Shown here in pieces: positions 6,661-8,577 of a DNA stretch of 8,577 nt. Positions within the stretch are counted from its first letter, which is position 1. Each line of letters starts with the position of its first letter. Below the pieces are notes generated by a model, which saw only the letters and a program-made list of their open reading frames with translations, had not been told where the DNA came from and ran no database searches. The translations under genes and the position numbers were made by a program. Source of the DNA: Candidatus Omnitrophota bacterium (lineage in GTDB: Bacteria; Omnitrophota; Gorgyraeia; Tantalellales; Tantalellaceae); NCBI GenBank assembly GCA_023142805.1, contig JAGLIU010000241.1, forward strand, positions 1 through 8,577, in the 5' to 3' direction.

Positions 6661-6945
6661 TTAAAACTCACAGTTCTCTACATCAAGCTTCATTCTCATT
6701 CCTGACTTAAAAGACACAACTTTTTTATCAGGGATATTAACACCTTCACCGGTTCTAGGATTACGCCCTAATCTCCCTTTACGTGTTTTCACCTTGAAAA
6801 TACCGAAATTTCTCAGTTCTACTTTGTTACCCCTCGATAAACTGTCGGTTATTATATCAAATGTACGCTGTACCACTTTTTTCACATCCACCTGTTTAAG
6901 ATCGATTTCATCAGATATCTTTGTTATAATGTCTTTTTTGGTCAT
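6661..6945 (-). CDS. HU/IHF family nucleoid DNA-binding protein
   Basis: Small histone-like protein of 94 residues, typical of the family, expected to bend or wrap DNA as a dimer. The N-terminal helices (MTKKDIITKISDEIDLKQVDVKKVVQRTFDIIT split over 1-33) form the dimer core. They are followed by GNKVELRNFGIFKVK (39-53) and the signature GRLGRNPRTGE (57-67), which includes the Pro63 that intercalates into DNA in known members. The C-terminal part (IPDKKVVSFKSGMRMKLDVE, 71-90) looks more like IHF than E. coli HU, but sequence alone does not decide between site-specific and non-specific binding. Start: the ATG at 6945 has AAGGAG with a 5-nt spacer; the in-frame ATG at 6960 lies upstream of that site and is rejected. 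It is the first gene after the promoter near 7088-7116 and stands 14 nt before hisS. Confidence 0.96.
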   Translation of the reverse strand: MTKKDIITKISDEIDLKQVDVKKVVQRTFDIITDSLSRGNKVELRNFGIFKVKTRKGRLGRNPRTGEGVNIPDKKVVSFKSGMRMKLDVENCEF

Positions 6946-6950
6946 TTCCG

Positions 6951-6956
6951 CTCCTT
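6951..6956 (-). promoter_or_regulatory. Shine-Dalgarno site fixing the HU/IHF start
   Basis: AAGGAG on the minus strand, within GGAAGGAG, ends 5 nt before the ATG at 6945. An earlier in-frame ATG at 6960-6958 lies 5' of the site, so it cannot be served by it. Confidence 0.85.
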
Positions 6957-6990
6957 CCATTTTATAACTTTTAATTATCGGTTATCAGTT

Positions 6991-7074
6991 TTAGTCCTTC
7001 ATAAATCCACGATCATTGCCCTCAACATAAATGCCCCTCAGCTGCTTTTTTAAAATTGTTAAAATTTTTTCCAT
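6991..7074 (-). CDS. Possible 27-residue leader peptide ORF upstream of the HU/IHF gene
   Basis: On the minus strand an ATG at 7074 opens a 27-codon frame ending in TAA at 6991. It reads MEKILTILKKQLRGIYVEGN then DRGFMKD. It lies wholly within the predicted leader of the HU/IHF transcript, and its ATG would be only about 6-8 nt after the predicted transcription start, so it would be nearly leaderless with no Shine-Dalgarno site. It has no run of His or Asp codons, so classical attenuation coupled to hisS or aspS is not suggested. A frame this short can occur by chance; I list it as a candidate only. Confidence 0.2.
   Translation of the reverse strand: MEKILTILKKQLRGIYVEGNDRGFMKD
7046..7070. 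repeat. 25-nt perfect mirror repeat of A and T tracts
   Basis: On the plus strand the run is T6, A4, TTGTT, A4, T6, which reads the same backwards on the same strand. It begins about 10 nt downstream of the predicted transcription start of the HU/IHF operon. Alternating A- and T-tracts of this kind often give bent or stiff DNA, a plausible contact site for an HU/IHF-type protein, but it may also be simple AT richness. Confidence 0.6.
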
Positions 7075-7087
7075 GAGATAAGTGGTT

Positions 7088-7116
7088 ATGCTATCATTGC
7101 TTATGTATTATGTCAA
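7088..7116 (-). promoter_or_regulatory. Sigma-70-type promoter for the HU/IHF-hisS-aspS operon
   Basis: On the minus strand, a perfect -35 box TTGACA (7116-7111) is followed by a 17-nt spacer and a -10 box TAGCAT (7093-7088), which keeps four of six consensus bases. The spacer ends in TGA, giving an extended -10 (TGn). Transcription should start near 7081, leaving a leader of about 136 nt before the HU/IHF ATG. It lies 43 nt after the dnaE stop codon, in the only sizeable gap upstream of hisS. It is the best promoter in the window. Confidence 0.75.
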
Positions 7117-7158
7117 ATTTAATTCGTCATAAAAACGTCCCGTAATACTATCTTTCGT

Positions 7159-8577
7159 CTATTTTGTCAGAAACTTTATATTCCCTTTCCCTATAATGTT
7201 TTCCATCTCGTCTATCAACTCATCACTGGGATGAACTAATAGATCCTTATCCATAGAAAGACGTATTTTACGCCCTTCGGGGGCTGTTAGATCAACAAAT
7301 ACAGGAGTTTTTCCTTTGAATTTCTTTATAAGATCCTTAACCATTATCATGGTCCGCTCTTCTAAAACTACAGTTGACATCTTTATAAGCACGGATTTGG
7401 TGAAACTTTCTTTCACTTTCTCCAGAGGAATAATATCTTCCGCGACTATTTTTGGTTCCTCCTCACGTAAATTCAACTTACCGCTAATATACACAAGATT
7501 ATCTACTTTGATAAGCTCGGGAGATTTCCGGTATGCCCGGGGAAAAACTAACACTTCAATAAAATTGTCCAGATCCCCCAAACTCACTATAGCCATCTTT
7601 TCCTTCTTTTTTCTTGTTACCGTAACACGCACTTTATTTATTATTCCACCGATAAGAACCGTCTGACCATCACCCATACCGGCTAATTCGGAAATCCTTG
7701 CCGTAGAGTACGCGTTTAAGAGTCTTTCAAATCTTGCCAAAGGATGTTTAGTTATATAAAATCCCAACATCTCTTTTTCTTGAGCTAAAAGATCATACTC
7801 CGCCCATTCAGGAATATCCGGAATGTTATAAAAATTTTCCCTAAAACTTTCGTCCGCGTTCTCATCATCAAAAAAAGATAGTTGCCCCATATTGCGATCA
7901 CGGCTGGTCTTTGATGCCATCTCCAGCACTTTATCCAAAACCGCCATCCCTTGAGAACGAAACAATTTCGTCGAATCAAAAGCACCGCATTTGATCAAAC
8001 TTTCCACGACTTTTCTATTGACCGTACGAGCATCCACCTTTTGCGCAAAATCGTATATAGACTCAAACTTTCCTCTTTCCTGCCTGAACATTATTATCGC
8101 TTCCGCCGCGCCTTCTCCCACATTTTTTACGGCCGAAATTCCAAAACGTATACCATTACCGACAACAGTAAAATCCTTAAAACTTTCGTTAACATCAGGC
8201 GGCAATATGTCTATGCCCATTTGTATGGCCTCGTTTATATAATCCGATATTTTATCCGAATTATTTTTTTCACCGGTCAGAAGAGCCGTCATAAACTCTA
8301 CGGGAAAATTCGCTTTAAGATACGCTGTCCTGTAACTTATCATCGCGTAAGCGGCAGAATGTGATTTATTAAATCCATAACCAGCGAATTTTTCCATCAA
8401 GTCAAACACAGACTCAGAGAGGTCTGTTGCAATGCCACGTTGAGTCGCTCCCTGTGTAAAAACAACTCGCTGTTTCGCCATTTCTTCAGGCTGCTTCTTT
8501 CCCATCGCACGACGCAAAATATCAGCTTCACCCAAAGAATATTTCCCCAAAACGCGAGCAATTTGCATGACTTGCTC
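7159..8577 (-). CDS. dnaE: DNA polymerase III alpha subunit, C-terminal 472 residues (5' part outside window)
   Basis: C-terminal portion of the replicative polymerase that copies the chromosome within the Pol III holoenzyme. The frame stays open to the window edge (starting EQVMQIARVLGKYSLGEAD), so the N-terminal PHP domain and the catalytic aspartates lie outside. Counting from the Met at 8568: fingers segment LRRAMGKKQPEEMAKQR (18-34), FAGYGFNKSHSAAYA (61-75), tandem helix-hairpin-helix region with FGISAVKNVGEGAAEAI (142-158), internal beta-clamp-binding motif QLSFF (229-233, near 7870-7884), OB-fold domain (about 303-382, VLIGGIINKVRVTVTRK onward) and a C-terminal domain (about 390-469) at the place where the tau subunit binds in E. 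coli. Alignable along its length with E. coli DnaE, hence the DnaE1 type rather than PolC. It ends in TAG. It lies upstream of a fresh promoter, so the downstream operon need not depend on it. Confidence 0.98.
   Translation of the reverse strand, partial: EQVMQIARVLGKYSLGEADILRRAMGKKQPEEMAKQRVVFTQGATQRGIATDLSESVFDLMEKFAGYGFNKSHSAAYAMISYRTAYLKANFPVEFMTALLTGEKNNSDKISDYINEAIQMGIDILPPDVNESFKDFTVVGNGIRFGISAVKNVGEGAAEAIIMFRQERGKFESIYDFAQKVDARTVNRKVVESLIKCGAFDSTKLFRSQGMAVLDKVLEMASKTSRDRNMGQLSFFDDENADESFRENFYNIPDIPEWAEYDLLAQEKEMLGFYITKHPLARFERLLNAYSTARISELAGMGDGQTVLIGGIINKVRVTVTRKKKEKMAIVSLGDLDNFIEVLVFPRAYRKSPELIKVDNLVYISGKLNLREEEPKIVAEDIIPLEKVKESFTKSVLIKMSTVVLEERTMIMVKDLIKKFKGKTPVFVDLTAPEGRKIRLSMDKDLLVHPSDELIDEMENIIGKGNIKFLTK

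Larger units (their letters stand above)
6946..7158. other. Intergenic region between dnaE and the HU/IHF gene
   Basis: This 213-nt stretch carries the promoter, the mirror repeat and the short leader ORF listed separately. I find no convincing intrinsic terminator for dnaE: the bases after its stop contain ACGTTTTT but no GC-rich stem in front. A weak 5-bp stem (ATAAC with GTTAT) lies just before the HU/IHF Shine-Dalgarno site, in an AT-rich context, and is not strong enough to call regulatory. No T-box motif or tRNA-like structure is visible. Confidence 0.7.

Noticed and set aside
6946..7158. T-box or His/Asp attenuator ahead of hisS-aspS
   Set aside because: No T-box motif, no specifier-loop structure, no run of His or Asp codons in the leader frame, and the HU/IHF gene stands between the leader and hisS.
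7141..7158. Intrinsic terminator after dnaE
   Set aside because: A short T5 run exists on the minus strand (ACGTTTTT) but no GC-rich stem precedes it.
7870..7876. A7/T7 run inside the dnaE clamp-binding motif as a programmed frameshift site
   Set aside because: The frame continues intact through the TTTTTT codons of QLSFF to the normal C terminus, and no stimulating structure or alternative product is seen.
7951..8364. Open plus-strand frame of 137 codons opposite dnaE
   Set aside because: It lies antisense to the conserved helix-hairpin-helix part of DnaE; the protein shows no recognisable domain, and the opposite strand clearly codes.

Overview
The window is one collinear block of bacterial chromosome with every credible gene on the minus strand, so it reads from high to low coordinates. 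It opens with the C-terminal 472 residues of the replicative DNA polymerase III alpha subunit (dnaE, cut by the right edge). Next come an HU/IHF-type DNA-binding protein, hisS, aspS, a small secreted protein I do not recognise, phoH and pgpH (cut by the left edge before its C terminus). No plus-strand gene, tRNA, rRNA, CRISPR array, insertion sequence or phage gene is visible.

Organism: DNA is AT-rich, the standard genetic code is used (hisS ends in TGA), and Shine-Dalgarno sites are clear in front of the HU-type gene and the small secreted gene. The gene set is bacterial housekeeping. AspRS is the bacterial type with a GAD insertion, and PhoH followed by PgpH is a widespread bacterial order, often continued by ybeY. 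The proteins look like those of a deep-branching uncultured lineage; my impression is Omnitrophota or a relative, but that is a weak guess from style, not proof.

Layout: 7159-8577 dnaE. 6946-7158 is an intergenic stretch with the best promoter of the window (TTGACA, 17-nt spacer, extended -10), a leader of about 136 nt, a 25-nt mirror repeat and a possible 27-codon leader ORF. 6661-6945 HU/IHF. 5372-6646 hisS. 3606-5375 aspS, overlapping hisS by 4 nt (ATGA). 3122-3541 is the small secreted protein. 2976-3121 is an intergenic stretch with two inverted repeats sharing an 11-bp direct repeat. 2001-2975 phoH. 1-2017 pgpH, overlapping phoH by 17 nt if its first ATG is used, with a four-unit 9-bp tandem repeat at the junction.

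How the genes may work together: the promoter in front of the HU-type gene probably drives HU-hisS-aspS and perhaps everything downstream. The group joins nucleoid structure, charging of tRNA with His and Asp (possibly also Asn-tRNA with Asp), an RNA-linked PhoH ATPase and a membrane HD phosphohydrolase of the cyclic di-AMP phosphodiesterase family. This is mostly an ordinary core region and I see no clear new defence or mobile system. The parts that deserve a second look are the repeat-bearing intergenic stretch before phoH, the unknown secreted protein, the tandem repeat at the pgpH start, and the HU leader.
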